From positions 74,294,941 through 74,358,940 of the forward strand of contig NC_135377.1 of NCBI RefSeq assembly GCF_049243985.1: a stretch of 64,000 nucleotides of DNA. The letters are read 5' to 3'. The notes under the pieces are model-generated. The model was not told the origin of the DNA. It saw only the letters and a program-made list of their open reading frames with translations, and ran no database searches. Shown here piece by piece: positions 33,824-45,660 of this stretch; within the stretch, counting starts at the first letter, position 1, and the number at the start of each line of letters is the position of its first letter. Source of the DNA: Paroedura picta. Taxonomy: Eukaryota; Chordata; Lepidosauria; Squamata; Gekkonidae. The position numbers and the translations under genes were made by a program.

Positions 33824-35560
33824 AACGGGTTTCTGGTGCCACAGCAGCAACATCCGAGCATAAGAAGACCCCTCCTGGGTCAGATCAACGGTTCTTCTAA
33901 CCCAGCATCTATGAGAGACTTTGAATTTCAAATATGTAAACTCTTTGAGCTAAAGTTTCTTTATTAGAATGCCAGCATCTTCACTTGGAGGCATAGTCAG
34001 AACTGACTCACAGAGCTAGAATGGGCAATATAGGGGCTCCCCCTCCCCTGGGAACTCACACCAGGGAGGCAGAACAGGAAGATAACAGTCTGTGCTTCAA
34101 GGGACAGGAAGGTGTGAGAAACGAAACCAAACCAGGAGCAGAAACAGGGCACAAAGGGAGAGGAGGTGAGGAAGGTTTGGGGAAGATGGTATGCATAAAA
34201 TACAACAGCAGGAAATCCACCTTAGGGGGCCAAACAGGGATCTGGGTTAGCTCAGGGCACAAAGGCCAGGTTAGCTAAACTTTCTACCTTACAGCAAATA
34301 TAAATCATGGGAGAAATACATGGGGGTCCCTATCCTATGCAGTTGCCAGCCTGTTACTCTGGAGGAGTAATACTAGGATGTAGAGGCTGAGGCCTTCCTT
34401 TGTTGCCTCCTAGCACTGATATTCAGCGGTTTACTGCCCCTGAACGTGGAGGCTCCTTGTAATAATCAGGGCTAGTAGCCACTGGAAGACCTACCTTGCT
34501 GCTTCAAAGCTGTCTGTGGCGGAAATACTATAAGAGAGTGTTGAGCTTGGGAAGGCCAAGCGGCACACTGGATGGCTGCAGCCCCCCTGCCCTCTCAGCT
34601 GAACCTGCCCCCCAAATGGCTTAGCTGCATCTATGGGAACCTACAGCTGACCAGCAGGGAGGTCAGCGGGGGGGGGGGGTGCCCAGCCACATGGTCAGGT
34701 TTCTGTGTCCTTGACTTGGTTCCCTGTGAATATCCTCCAACACAGGCTTTGAAACTGTATTTTTTATGGAGGCATTCTCTCCTAGCTCTTTCTTTTATAG
34801 GACCAAACTTAGTGATTGTAAATGGAGACTACTGAATCCCCTTGGCAAGTAACAGTTATCAGGATTTGTGGGAGGAGACTGGCAGGTGTTGGGGCACACA
34901 GCCCATAGAAGTGGGGCACGTACACCTGTAATTCCAGATCCATGGGATCACAGTTCTTGGCTCATCTAATGTCCAGTGGCCCCTTTCCTACTCTAGATTC
35001 TGATATCCCATTTTTGCTTTTGTGGAGTCTGTGGAATCATGGTGGGCACACGATTTAGAGAAACATGCACATAATTTCTCTGTTAAATGTGCTGAAATGT
35101 TAAACTATAATTAATGTAATTTTTGAAAATGTCAATTGTCTTGGTTTTCATATACTTAGAAGATTCCATTCTGTTTCTTTTACTTGAATGTAAATTCTTC
35201 GGTCTGTCTTGGAAGTTGCTGAGGTTCTTCATGTCGTTTAATCTCCTGTTAGGCTCCGTAGACTGTGGGAAGCACCAGGTCTTATGACAGCAGTTGTAAA
35301 ACAGGGTTTTATTTCTGCTTTCCCATTTTGTACTGGTGTATATGAAAAAAGCTCAGCATGGAAATGGCTGGAAACAAAATGATGCCACATATATGTTTAT
35401 CTACCAAGCTTGTAAAAAATATGAATGAAATAATCATGACCACATACAAGAAATGACAGACATCGACTGTAAATTCTGCAGAATTCTCCCCGCTACCCGC
35501 CATCATTAAAGCCATCCTAATTCCAGGCTTTCTGTGTTCCTTTTATTATGGATATATCAC
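33824..35560 (+). other. OTULINL 3' UTR and downstream flank
   Basis: No gene signal follows the OTULINL stop. A degraded tRNA-SINE tail (GGGTCAGATCAACGG) lies near 33875-33905. ATTAAA-type polyadenylation candidates occur, for example near 35505. The transcript end cannot be fixed from sequence alone. A poly-G run lies at 34668-34679. Confidence 0.4.
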
Positions 35561-35639
35561 AGAAATTTCATGAGACTGAAAGTTCAGCAAACAAGCAGGT
35601 TCAGGTGGTTTAACTGCGTCGGTTTGGAGCAATAGAACA

Positions 35640-35765
35640 AAGTTCAAATCCAGTCAGCCACCTTTAAGACCAGCAAAGTTTAACTCTGGGTATAAACCTC
35701 CATGTGCTCGCCTACTTCAGATACATTAAAACACACTTCCCCAAGTGGGAAGTTTATACATGGGG
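35640..35765 (-). repeat. Dispersed repeat fragment (family of 2506-2602)
   Basis: CACCTTTAAGACCAGCAAAG and CCTACTTCAGATACATTAAA are the reverse-strand form of the family. Short and old. Confidence 0.5.
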
Positions 35766-35963
35766 GAGGGGGGTTACTTGCCACGAAGGGCATAAGGATG
35801 CGTAAGATGCATAAGGAACAGAATGATTAGAGCTCAGATTGGATTCAAGCAGTTTGTAAGACCTGTGAATGCCAGCAAATGAGCATACAAATTAGCATAC
35901 AAAGAACTAACATAGATGTGAGAACCTACTTTCAGGCCGGTGATTCCAGTCTTAGCTATACTT

Positions 35964-37926
35964 AGAATCACAGAATCATAGAGTTGGAAGGGGCCATACA
36001 GGCCATCTAGTCCAACCCCCTGCTCAACGCAGGATCAGCCCTAAGCATCCTAAAGCATCCAAGAAAAGTGTGTATCCAACCTTTGCTTGAAGACTTCCAG
36101 TGAGGGGGAGCTCACCACCTCCTTAGGCAGCCTATTCCACTGCTGAACTACTCTGACGGTGAAAATTTTTTCCCTTATATCTAGCCTATATCGTTGTACT
36201 TGTAGTTTAAACCCATTACTGCGTGTCCTCTCCTCTGCAGCCAGCAGAAACAGCATCCTGCCCTCCTCCAAGTGACAACCTTTCAAATACTTAAAGAGGG
36301 CTATCATGTCCCCTCTCAACCTCCTTTTCTCCAGGCTGAACATTCCCAAGTCCCTCAACCTATCTTCATAGGGCTTGGTCCCTTGGCCCCAGATCATCTT
36401 CGTCGCTCTCCTCTGTACCCTTTCAATTTTATCTACGTCCTCCTTGAAGTGAGGCCTCCAGAACTGCACACAGTACTCCAGGTGTGGTCTGACCAGTGCC
36501 GTATACAATGGGACTATGACATCTTGTGATTTTGATGTGATGCCTCTGTTGATACAGCCCAAAATGCCATTTGCCTTTTTTACCGCTGCATCACACTGCC
36601 TGCTCATGTTTAGTTTACAATCCACAAGTACCCCAAGGTCTCGTTCACACACAGTGCTACCTAGAAGCGTATCCCCCATCCAGTAGGCATGCTTTTCATT
36701 TTTCTGACCCAGATGCAGAACTTTACACTTATCTTTATTAAATTGCATCTTGTTCTCATTTGCCCATTTTTCCATTGTGTTCAGATCTCGTTGAACTCTG
36801 TCTCTATCTTCCGGAGTATTTGCCAGTCCTCACAATTTGGTGTCATCTGCAAACTTGATGAGTAGTCCCTCCACCCCCTCATCTAGATCATTAATAAATA
36901 TGTTAAAAAGTACCGGGCCGAGCGCTGAGCCCTGAGGTACCCCGCTACTCACCTCTCTCCAGTCTGATGAACCACCATTGACAACAACTCTTTGAGTGCG
37001 GTTCTCTAACCAATTCCCTATCCACCTGACTATCTGAAAATCCTGATTGCAGTCCTTCAACTTATCCATGAGAACATCAGGGGGAACCTTGTCAAAAGCT
37101 TTACTAAAATCCAAGTAAATTACATCAACCGAATTTCCCCGATCCAGCAAACCTGTTACTTGGTCAAAAAAAGAAACTAGGTTGGTCTGGCAGGACCTGT
37201 TGGAGACAAATCCATGCTGACTTCCTTGGATCACCAAATTGTCCTCCAGATGTTTGCAGATTGCTCCCTTTAATATCTGCTCCATTATCTTCCCCACAAC
37301 AGAGGTCAGACTCACTGGTCTGCAGTTTCCTGGGTCATCCTTCCTCCCTTTTTTGAAGATCGGAATAACGTTTGCTCTTTTCCAGTCCTCCAGGACATCT
37401 CCAGTCCTTAAAGAGGTTCCAAAGGTGATGGACAAGGGCTGTGCTAGTTCTCTGGAAAGTTCTTTGAGTACTCTCGGGTGCATTTCATCTGAACCAGGGG
37501 ATTTGAACTCATCCAGTGCAGCTAAATGCCTCTCGACAACCTCTCTATCCATGTTAACCTGCCACCCAGACACTATCCTTTGGCTACAGCCATCTCTAGA
37601 TGTGCCTAAACACTTTGACCTGTGGGATAAAACTGATGTAAAATAGGCACTAAGCCTTTCTGCTTTCTCTGCATCTTTCGTTAGAGTTTGTCCATCTGCA
37701 CCCAACAGTGGGCCTATTGACTCCTTTACTTTACGTTTGCTCCTCACATAACTGACAAATCTTTTCTTGTTACAATGGGCTTCCCTGGCCAATCTTAGCT
37801 CACTCTCAGCTTTGGCCTTTCTGATGATTGATCTACAGTGCCTAGTAACCTGTAGGTACTCTTCTTTAGAGCTCTGTCCTTCCTTCCATTTCCTGAACAT
37901 TTTCCTTTTCTTTCTTAGTTCCTCTT
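35964..37926 (-). mobile_element. CR1 LINE, 3' part of a copy split by the chromovirus
   Basis: The 3' end lies at 35964. On the - strand it encodes the RT ([40 protein letters not shown]) and C-terminus. The frame is open from 37900 to 36050 apart from one stop (TGA near 36830). The copy continues at 43978-44545 beyond the inserted LTR element; the joint ORF2 reads [12 protein letters not shown] across the duplicated target. A young copy. Confidence 0.92.
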
Positions 37927-38332
37927 TGTCAGGATTGTAGAATCTCTGTCATAAATTAGCCTGAGTTCCTCCATGTCAGTTATACTGCTTGATTGGGCCT
38001 GGCGCCTGCTTGCCCTGGCCTTGTAGTTTGTAAGCTATAAAGTAGAGTAGTGATGTTATGTTAACCTTTATCTTGTTGTGGGCTCACAGGGTTGTTGTCA
38101 CCTCTCTCAAGGCTGGGAGAATGGAATCCTGTTGTTTTAACACACATGTCTTTTCTCTCCTACCCCCCCTCCTTGGGAACTGTCAAGTTTTGGGCGGGAG
38201 AAATGTATTGATAAGCTGGGGCAAATCTGGCCTCTGGTCAGATTTGACTTTCAGTCCAATGCGTATAGTGCTATTCAATAAAACTCTTTTCTTTTGAATA
38301 AGTTTTGTTGTGAGTTTCCTGTGCGTCTGACA
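37927..38332 (+). repeat. 5' LTR of chromovirus
   Basis: 406 bp starting TGTCAGGATTGTAG and ending GTGCGTCTGACA. It contains a CAATAAA polyadenylation-type signal near its end. Confidence 0.95.
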
Positions 38333-38368
38333 TCAAGTCAAATCTCACAACTCCTTTCACCTGCAAAA

Positions 38369-39004
38369 ATGCAGGGCGAGGGACATACTTTTTCTGAGCA
38401 GGGAGAGGGCCTGGATTGGGACCTTTCCCAGGGCGACGGCGCTGGTGCAGGGCCGTACAGCTCGGGCATGCTGAGGGCAGTCTCGGGGACAACCCCGGGG
38501 CCCGAGGAATTTTTGGAACGACACGTCACCCAGCGTAGGCGATTGTCAAAGTACGACCGCCCTACTGGGGACGAATTGTGGCCGGAGCACCTGGCACTGC
38601 CTAGCTACGGACTGGAGCCTGTGGGTGAGACGCAGGACTTGCAGTACAAGCTGGACAGGGTGACCAACTGGCTGCAGGACCTTTCGGGTCGGCTGGATCC
38701 GGAGGAGAAACGCCGGACACAACGCCTGTTGAAGGAAGTGCTCGGTGGTGGTGCGCACGATTCCAGCGGGCGCAGAGCGAGCGGTGGGCTTGCCCTGCGG
38801 GAGCACGGCATGGCGGATACGCAAGCAGCAGCGGACGCTGAAGCGGTGGCCAGGGCCAGAGCGCAGCTGGAGATCGAGGCGGAGGCGGCGGCTCGAGCGA
38901 GAGCGCAGAGGGAAAGGGAAAACGAAGACGAGGAGCGAGAGGACGCGGGCGGCGCTGGCGGCGACGGAGCCGGAGGCGACGGCGCGGACGGAGGCGACGA
39001 AGCA

Positions 39005-39035
<31 letters not shown>

Positions 39036-40129
39036 ACGTTGCGGGAGCCGAGGCGGCAGCAGCAGCAGCGGCACGAGAAGCGGCGGCGGCGGCCGCGCGG
39101 GCAGCAGAGGCGGCGAGGGTGGCAGATCGAGCGAGAGCGGCGGCGGGGAGAGGACGAGGCATCGGCCGTGGTGCAAGACCCCTGGTCCCAGCCCCGGCGC
39201 CAGCGGATTGGGGCCCAGGACGCCTACCCCCCCACCTCCGTGGAGTGGAGATGCGGAGCACCTATAAATTCAAGGCTAAGTTTTCGGGGAACCCCGCGGA
39301 TTTTCCTACGTTCCTGGTACATCTCCAGGCCTACATGATGGACATGGGTTTTACTTTCCATGACGACGCCGAGCGGGTGCGCTTTGTGGGGGAAGCCCTG
39401 GAAGGCAAGGCTGCCAAATGGTTTGTGGACTTGTACCGTTACCATCCCCAAGCCATCCGCAACTACAACCATTTCCTGCGGGCCATGCGCCAGATGTACG
39501 TGGAGCCGTTCGAACGGGAGACTGCAGAGAAGAAACTCAGAGCTCACCGGCAAGGAAAATTGTCAGTGGTTGAGTATGCCAGGGAATTTAAGGAGCTGGC
39601 GTCTTCGGTGCCGGACTGGACCGAACCCCAACGCGTACTGGCGTTTGTGGGGGGCCTCAATCCCACTCTGGCTGACAAATGCCTCCTTTTGGAAGACCCG
39701 CTTACAGTCGACGGGTGGGTCCAATTGGCTGGAGAGATGGAAAATCGATTGGAGCGGGCCTCGATGGTTCAGGTCCTGGCGGGTAAAACCGTGGCGAAGA
39801 CTTCCACCCCGGCGAAAGTCAAGCCCCGAGCGAAGCTGGAGCCGACTGAGCGCACCCGGCGCATGGCGAAAGGGCTGTGCTTGGGCTGCGGCCAAGCGGG
39901 GCATTTTCTCGCACAATGCCCGTCAAAAGCGGGATCGACCCCGAGAGCCGCGAGCAGCCCCCCACCGAAAGCTCAGCCCGCCAAGAAAGCCGCTCCGAAG
40001 AAAAGTGCCAAGTCTCTTCTGGTGCCAGTGGCTGCCGTACCGGCGGTGGACGACTCGGAGGAAAGTAGCGGGCTGGAGGAGGAGGACCAAGCTGAGGCGC
40101 AGTCGGGAAACGAGGACGGTCTGCTGTAA
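38369..40129 (+). CDS. Chromovirus gag
   Basis: Open frame of about 586 residues from the first suitable ATG after the 5' LTR. It has an N-terminal acidic/Arg-rich and poly-Ala region (about residues 150-290), the retrotransposon gag core (YKFKAKFSGNPADFPTFLVH and following) and a CCHC zinc knuckle CLGCGQAGHFLAQCP near the end. The gag core is of the type seen in sushi-ichi-like elements. Its product would form the particle shell. Confidence 0.9.
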
Positions 40130-40170
40130 AGGCGCCCCGCCAGCAGGCCGCCAACAGGGGCAAACGCGCG

Positions 40171-43100
40171 GTGAGTGATTCCCCCTTGCTGCTCTTACCT
40201 GCCAATCTCTCCAACCCCAAGTCGGGGAAAACAGTGGGTGTCCGATGTATCGTGGACTCGGGGTGCACCCAATCCTTAGTGAGCCCGGCGCTGGCCGAGA
40301 CTTTGGGGGTGGGAAAGGTGCCGCTGAAAGAACCCTTGCCAATCACCCAATTAGATGGGAAATGTGCCCCCGGAGGGGAAGCCACGGCAAAAACGCGCCC
40401 AATGGACTTGGACATAAAAAAACATTGGGAGCAAATCCAACCTTTGGTAGCCCCTCACTCTGCCTTCCCTTGCGTGTTGGGATTGGATTGGCTGAAGGAA
40501 CATGACCCCCTAGTGAAATGGAAAGAAGGGACTGTGGAATTCACCTCTCCCGCTTGCGAGCAGCACGCTCGGCCGCAGAGCCCCCCGAGCTCGGGGGTTG
40601 TTGCCGCATTGGGATCCGGGGGGGCAGCGCTTCCTCCCGAGTATCGGGACTTTGCTGATGTGTTCGCGGAGGTGGAGTGCAACCAACTTCCCCCCCATCG
40701 TAAAACTGACTGTGCAATTGAATTGAAGAAGGGGGAACCCCTCCCCAAAGCCAAGCTTTACTCCATGAGCCCGCGGGAAATGGCGGAGCTCAGGGAATTT
40801 TTGGATAAAAACTTGGCGAGGGGCTTTATTAGACCGGCCACATCGTCCTTGGCGGCCCCGGTCCTCTTTGTGAAAAAGAAAGACGGTTCACTGCGTTTGT
40901 GCACCGACTACCGGGGTTTGAACGCAGTCTCCACATGCAACGCCTACCCGCTCCCCCTGATAAAGGACTTATTGGGCCACTTGGGGAAGGCGCGAATTTT
41001 CACGAAACTGGATTTAAGGGAGGCCTATTACCGGGTCCGAATAAAGAAGGGACACGAATATTTGACAGCCTTTAACACTCCCCTGGGGCAGTTTGAGTAC
41101 ACCGTAATGCCGTTCGGCCTCGCCGGCGCTCCGGGCGTGTTCATGAATATGATTAATGAAATTATGCATGATTTATTGTACCGGGGGGTGTTGGTTTATA
41201 TTGATGATATTCTTGTGTATTCAGAAAATGTTGAGAGTCATGCTAAACTGGTCCGTGAGGTGCTCCGCCGCTTGCGGGAGCACCAGTTGTTTGCCAAACT
41301 GTCAAAATGCGAGTTCCACCAAGACGCGGTGGAGTTCCTGGGCTTCAGGGTCTCCCAGGCTGGGATTGAAATGGACCCGGGCAAAGTGCGGGACCTGTTG
41401 GCGTGGGAACCCCCCCGTACTAGGAGGCAATTACAAAGTTTCTTGGGGTTCGCTAATTTTTATAGAACCTTTATCCCCAATTTTGCCAAAGTAGCGTTGC
41501 CTCTTACTGATTTGTTGAAAACCAAACAAGGGGGAAAGACAGCTAACCGTCCGGGGGCGCCTCTCCATTGGACTCCCCCATGCCAGGACGCGTTTGACAG
41601 ACTGAAATTGTTGTTTACGTCCGAACCGGTGCTGGCCCATGCTGACCCAACTAGGCAATTCACCGTGCAAGTAGATTCCTCGGACGTGGCAATGGGGGCC
41701 GTGATCCTCCAAGAGGGGGAGGATGGGAAATTGCACCCACTGGCCTATCTTTCAAAGAAATTTTCTGGGGCGGAACGAAACTGGGCCATTTGGGAGAAGG
41801 AAGCGGCCGCAGTCAAATTGGCTCTTTCCACTTGGAGGCATTGGTTAGAGGGGTCCGCAGTGCCATTTGTGGTCTGGACGGATCATAAAAACCTCCAGGC
41901 GCTCAAGCAGCCCCGCTCGCTTTCGGCAAAGCAGATGAGATGGGCGGAGTTTTTCGCTCGTTTTAACTTCTCCCTTAAACATCTACCCGGCAAAATGAAC
42001 TTTCTGGCAGACGCCCTGTCGCGCCTGCCCCAGTACAACAGCAAACGAGACCCATTGGTGGATACAGTTTTTACCCCCGCCCAACTGGGGATGGCCGCGG
42101 TGACGCGCAGCCACACGAAGTCTGCAACGCCCATTCCAGGGGGTTGGGTCCAGAAGGAGTTGTCACAGGACTCGGAATTCTACTCCCTCCGCCCCGATCT
42201 GACTGAGAAGGGGGGGCTCTTTTTCAAAGGCGAGAGACTTTTTGTCCCGGCTGCGGCCAGGGGAGAGGTTTTAAAACTTTGTCACGATGTGAAAACAGCT
42301 GGACATTTTGGGTTTGTGAAAACTCTGCACCTTGGTGGCCCTCTCTGCGCAAGGATGTGGAAAAGTATGTGCAGGGGTGCCCCATTTGTGTCGCCTCAAA
42401 ACCTGCTGGGGGAAAGAAAAAAGGGCTGTTGCAGCCCCAGCCCACCCCCTCTCGGCCTTGGACGGATGTCACTATGGATTTTATTACGGACTTACCTCCC
42501 AGTCAAGGGAAAACCGTCATTTGGGTGGTGGTGGACGCTTTTTCAAAGCAGGCTCATTTTATCCCGTGCACGGCCTTGCCTACTGCAGCCAAATTGGCTT
42601 CAATGTTTATTAACCACGTGGTACGTCTGCACGGGATCCCGACACGTGTTCTGACGGATCGGGGCCCCCAGTTCGTTGCCAAGTTCTGGCGGGAGCTCCT
42701 GAAGTTGTTAGGTATAGAACAAGCCCTCACTTCAGGCTATCACCCCGAGTCTAATGGCCAGACCGAGAGAGTCAACCAGATCTTGGAGCAATACTTAAGC
42801 TGCTTTATCAATCATCAGCAAGATGACTGGGTTTCCTTACTGCCACTCGCTGAATTTGCCTATAACAATGGGGCCCACGCCTCAACGGGGGTATCCCCCT
42901 TCAAGGTGGTGTATGGGACTGATTTAGTGGCAGCACCCACCTGGGAACTTAGCTCCACCGAAGCCCCTGACATAAATAAGTGGGCTGCAACCATCAGTGC
43001 AGGGTGGCCGGAGATAGTGGCCAGCCTCAAAGGAGCGAAACAGGCCTATAAAGCCCAGGCAGATAAAAAACGGGTACCTGCACCTGAATGGAAAGTGGGG

Positions 43101-43538
43101 GATCTGGCCTATTTGTCCACAAAGAATTTGCGGTGTCAACAAAAATCCAAGAAGCTTGGCCCAAAATATGTGGGCCCATTTAAAGTGGTTAAACTAATAA
43201 ATGCTGTAACTGTGGAACTTGCTTTACCAAAGACTTATAGGAATGTGCATCCGGTTTTTCATTCCAGCCTGCTGCGGAGAGCCCCCGTCCCGGATGAATG
43301 GCACCCTCCTCCAGCTACGCCTGTGCCGATATACATCGACAAAGACACCCACTATGAAGTTAACCAAATTTTAGACTCTCGTATGCATAAGGGTCGCCTC
43401 CAGTATTTGGTCGATTGGAAAGATTTTCCCTCTGGGGACAAGGAGTGGGTTGAGGCTGGGAATGTGAAGGCACCCCGCCTTCTCCGGGCTTTCCATCGAG
43501 CATTCCCTGATTGTCCTCGCCCGGTGGATGCCGGCTAG
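40171..43538 (+). CDS. Chromovirus pol region
   Basis: Carries protease (IVDSGCTQSLVS), reverse transcriptase (LDLREAYYRVRI, VLVYIDDILVYS; roughly 40.7-41.5 kb), RNase H (VQVDSSDVAMGAVI; about 41.6-42.0 kb), integrase (zinc-binding start, then DFITDLPPSQGKTV, VLTDRGPQFV and YHPESNGQTERVNQ; about 42.2-43.1 kb) and a chromodomain (YEVNQILDSRMHKGRLQYLV; about 43.35-43.5 kb). It follows gag in a different frame, as is common for the family. About one break is present, so this is a fossil copy although very young. Confidence 0.9.
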
Positions 43539-43571
43539 GTGGGGGAGTGAGTTAGTTTTAATGCGGAGGGA

Positions 43572-43977
43572 TGTCAGGATTGTAGAATCTCTGTCATAAA
43601 TTAGCCTGAGTTCCTCCATGTCAGTTATACTGCTTGATTGGGCCTGGCGCCTGCTTGCCCTGGCCTTGTAGTTTGTAAGCTATAAAGTAGAGTAGTGATG
43701 TTATGTTAACCTTTATCTTGTTGTGGGCTCACAGGGTTGTTGTCACCTCTCTCAAGGCTGGGAGAATGGAATCCTGTTGTTTTAACACACATGTCTTTTC
43801 TCTCCTACCCCCCCTCCTTGGGAACTGTCAAGTTTTGGGCGGGAGAAATGTATTGATAAGCTGGGGCAAATCTGGCCTCTGGTCAGATTTGACTTTCAGT
43901 CCAATGCGTATAGTGCTATTCAATAAAACTCTTTTCTTTTGAATAAGTTTTGTTGTGAGTTTCCTGTGCGTCTGACA
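43572..43977 (+). repeat. 3' LTR of chromovirus
   Basis: 406 bp, identical by eye to the 5' LTR; preceded by the purine-rich tract GCGGAGGGA. Confidence 0.95.
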
Positions 43978-44545
43978 CTCTTGAAGTTCTCTGTTCATCC
44001 AAATAGGCTTCTTAGAGCTCCTGCAGTGTTTTCGTATTTCTGGGATAGTCATTGATTGAGCATGCAATAGCTCTTGTTTGAGTAGCACCCACCCTTCACA
44101 TGCTCCCTTCCCTTCCAGCATTCTCGTCCATGGTATGACACTCATCATGTTTATGAGTTTATTAAAGTTTGCCCCACGAAAATCCAACATCCGCGTCTGG
44201 CTACAAGCTTCCTTGGCTCCCCATCTCAAAAGGAATTCTATGAGGACATGGTCACTTCCCCCTAGGGTCCCCACCTCCTTCACCTCATCCACCAACTCTT
44301 GCCTGTTGGTCAGTATTAAGTCCAGTATGGCTGAACCTCTTGTGGGTTCATCTACCATTTGATAAATGAAATTGTCAGCCAGGCAGGTCAGAAACTTGCA
44401 TGACTGAGGACGCATCGCAGAGTTAGTTTCCCAGCACACATCTGGGAAATTGAAGTCACCCATGATGACAAGGTCCTGCCGTTTGGATATTTTCTCAAGT
44501 TGCTCACAAAGTGCAGCATCCACATCCTTTCGTTGGTTCTAATTC
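43978..44545 (-). mobile_element. CR1 LINE, 5' part of the split copy (endonuclease)
   Basis: On the - strand it encodes the CR1 endonuclease: LVIMGDFNFPDVCWE, GSAILDLILTNRQELVDEV, LGGSDHVLIEF and KPIWMNRELQ. It is 5'-truncated near 44545. Confidence 0.9.
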
Positions 44546-44646
44546 TTCATTTGAGTTAGCCCTTGATGGCAACAAACCTCCCCCCTCCCCCCACTGATAT
44601 GTAACATTTCAGGAAATCTGGTTTAATGTCTCTGAAGAATTCTTAT

Positions 44647-44988
44647 AGAATAGAATCATAGAGTTGGAAGGGGCCATACAGGCCATCTAGTCCAACCCCC
44701 TGCTCTACGCAGGATCAGCCCTAAGCATCCTAAAGCATCCAAGAAAAGTGTGTATCCAACCTTTGCTTGAAGACTGCCAGTGAGGGGGAGCTCACCACCT
44801 CCTATTCCACTGCTGAACTACTCTGACTGTGAAAATTTTTTTCCTGATATCTAGCCTATATCGTTGTACTTGAAGTTTAAACCCATTACTGCGTGTCCTC
44901 TCCTTTGCAGCCATCAGAAACAGCATCCTGCCCTCCTCCACGTGACAACCTTTCAAATACTTAAAGAAGGCTATCATGTCCCCTCTCG
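44647..44988 (-). mobile_element. CR1 3' fragment
   Basis: The CR1 3' end at the left (AATCATAGAGTTGGAAGGGG) with the C-terminal coding part up to the DMIAFFKYLKGC block; truncated near 44988. Confidence 0.88.
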
Positions 44989-44999
44989 ATTCTGCATCT

Positions 45000-45075
45000 A
45001 TCCGTGCCCATTTATACCCAGAATTGAGCAGTTAGTCTTGCACTCATGGTCTTCTGCTACAGACTGACTAACATG
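45000..45075 (+). repeat. Dispersed repeat fragment (family of 2506-2602)
   Basis: CATTTATACCCAGAATTGAG and CTGCTACAGACTGACTAACA are shared with the family's 3' part. Confidence 0.45.
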
Positions 45076-45304
45076 GCGACCCGCTTTGACTTAACCGATG
45101 ATCCGTACATGAACTTAAGCCTGAGTCCAAGGGTATGTTTGAAACCAACAGAGTTTTAATTCTGGGTCTCAGCTTCTGTGTGCAGGCATGCTCCCTCAGG
45201 GCCTCTTTCTTTGATCCAGGAGGCTTCTGTGCTGCTGGTCCTCCAGGTCTGACTGGCCAGAGATTCCGGCTTTCTTGGAGGGGAGGCATGTAGTTGTGAG
45301 TTTC

Positions 45305-45363
45305 CTGCATTGTTGGACTAGATGACCCTGGAGCTCCCTTCCAACTCCATGATTCTGTGATTC
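45305..45363 (+). mobile_element. Old CR1-group 3' tail
   Basis: TTGTTGGACTAGATGACCCT then CCCTTCCAACTCCATGATTC; a divergent CR1-like 3' end. Confidence 0.6.
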
Positions 45364-45464
45364 CTGTCTCATGTGGGGCAAACAGTGTGGCCTATGCCAG
45401 CCCTTCAAACTACCACTATCTACAACCCAATTAAAACCACCCAATTAAGCTTTTTTCTCAGTTT

Positions 45465-45660
45465 TGCTCGGTGTCCTGGGGCTGGACGGCAGGCCGAGCC
45501 TCTTCCTTCCTCCCAGCCACCCCACTCTCTGGCCCAGCTTGGCTTTTCTTCCAGAAGGAATGAGGAGGAAGTTGGGGGTGGGACAGACCTGCCATTGGCC
45601 CTCCATGAGGGAAAGTGTGAATTGTCAGTCACACAACGTTCTGCGGAGCAGTATAAATAA
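45465..45660 (+). repeat. R1 repeat, partial copy
   Basis: Shares GGTGTCCTGGGGCTGGACGG, GGCCGAGCCTCTTCCTTCCT and a CCATTGGCCCTCC block with copies at 50.4-51.9 kb and 57.95-58.7 kb. It ends with a TATAAATAAAG stretch. Confidence 0.6.

Larger units (their letters stand above)
37927..43977 (+). mobile_element. Ty3/Gypsy chromovirus LTR element, young, nearly whole
   Basis: A 6,051-bp LTR retrotransposon with LTRs of 406 bp that are identical by eye, TG...CA ends, and a 5-bp target duplication CTCTT (37922-37926 and 43978-43982). The parts in order are LTR, gag, pol with protease, RT, RNase H, integrase and a C-terminal chromodomain, a purine tract (about 43563-43571), and LTR. The chromodomain and domain order place it in the chromovirus group (sushi/V-clade-like in vertebrates, inferred). 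Gag is open. Pol has about one break. Identical LTRs mean a very recent insertion. It lies inside a CR1 LINE in the opposite orientation. Confidence 0.95.

Noticed and set aside
38333-38368. tRNA primer-binding site of the chromovirus
   Set aside because: No convincing match to a tRNA 3' end was seen directly after the 5' LTR, so none is annotated.
38601-39261. Antisense open frames over gag
   Set aside because: They are shadows of the GC-rich Ala/Arg region of gag; the sense frame holds the recognisable gag domain.
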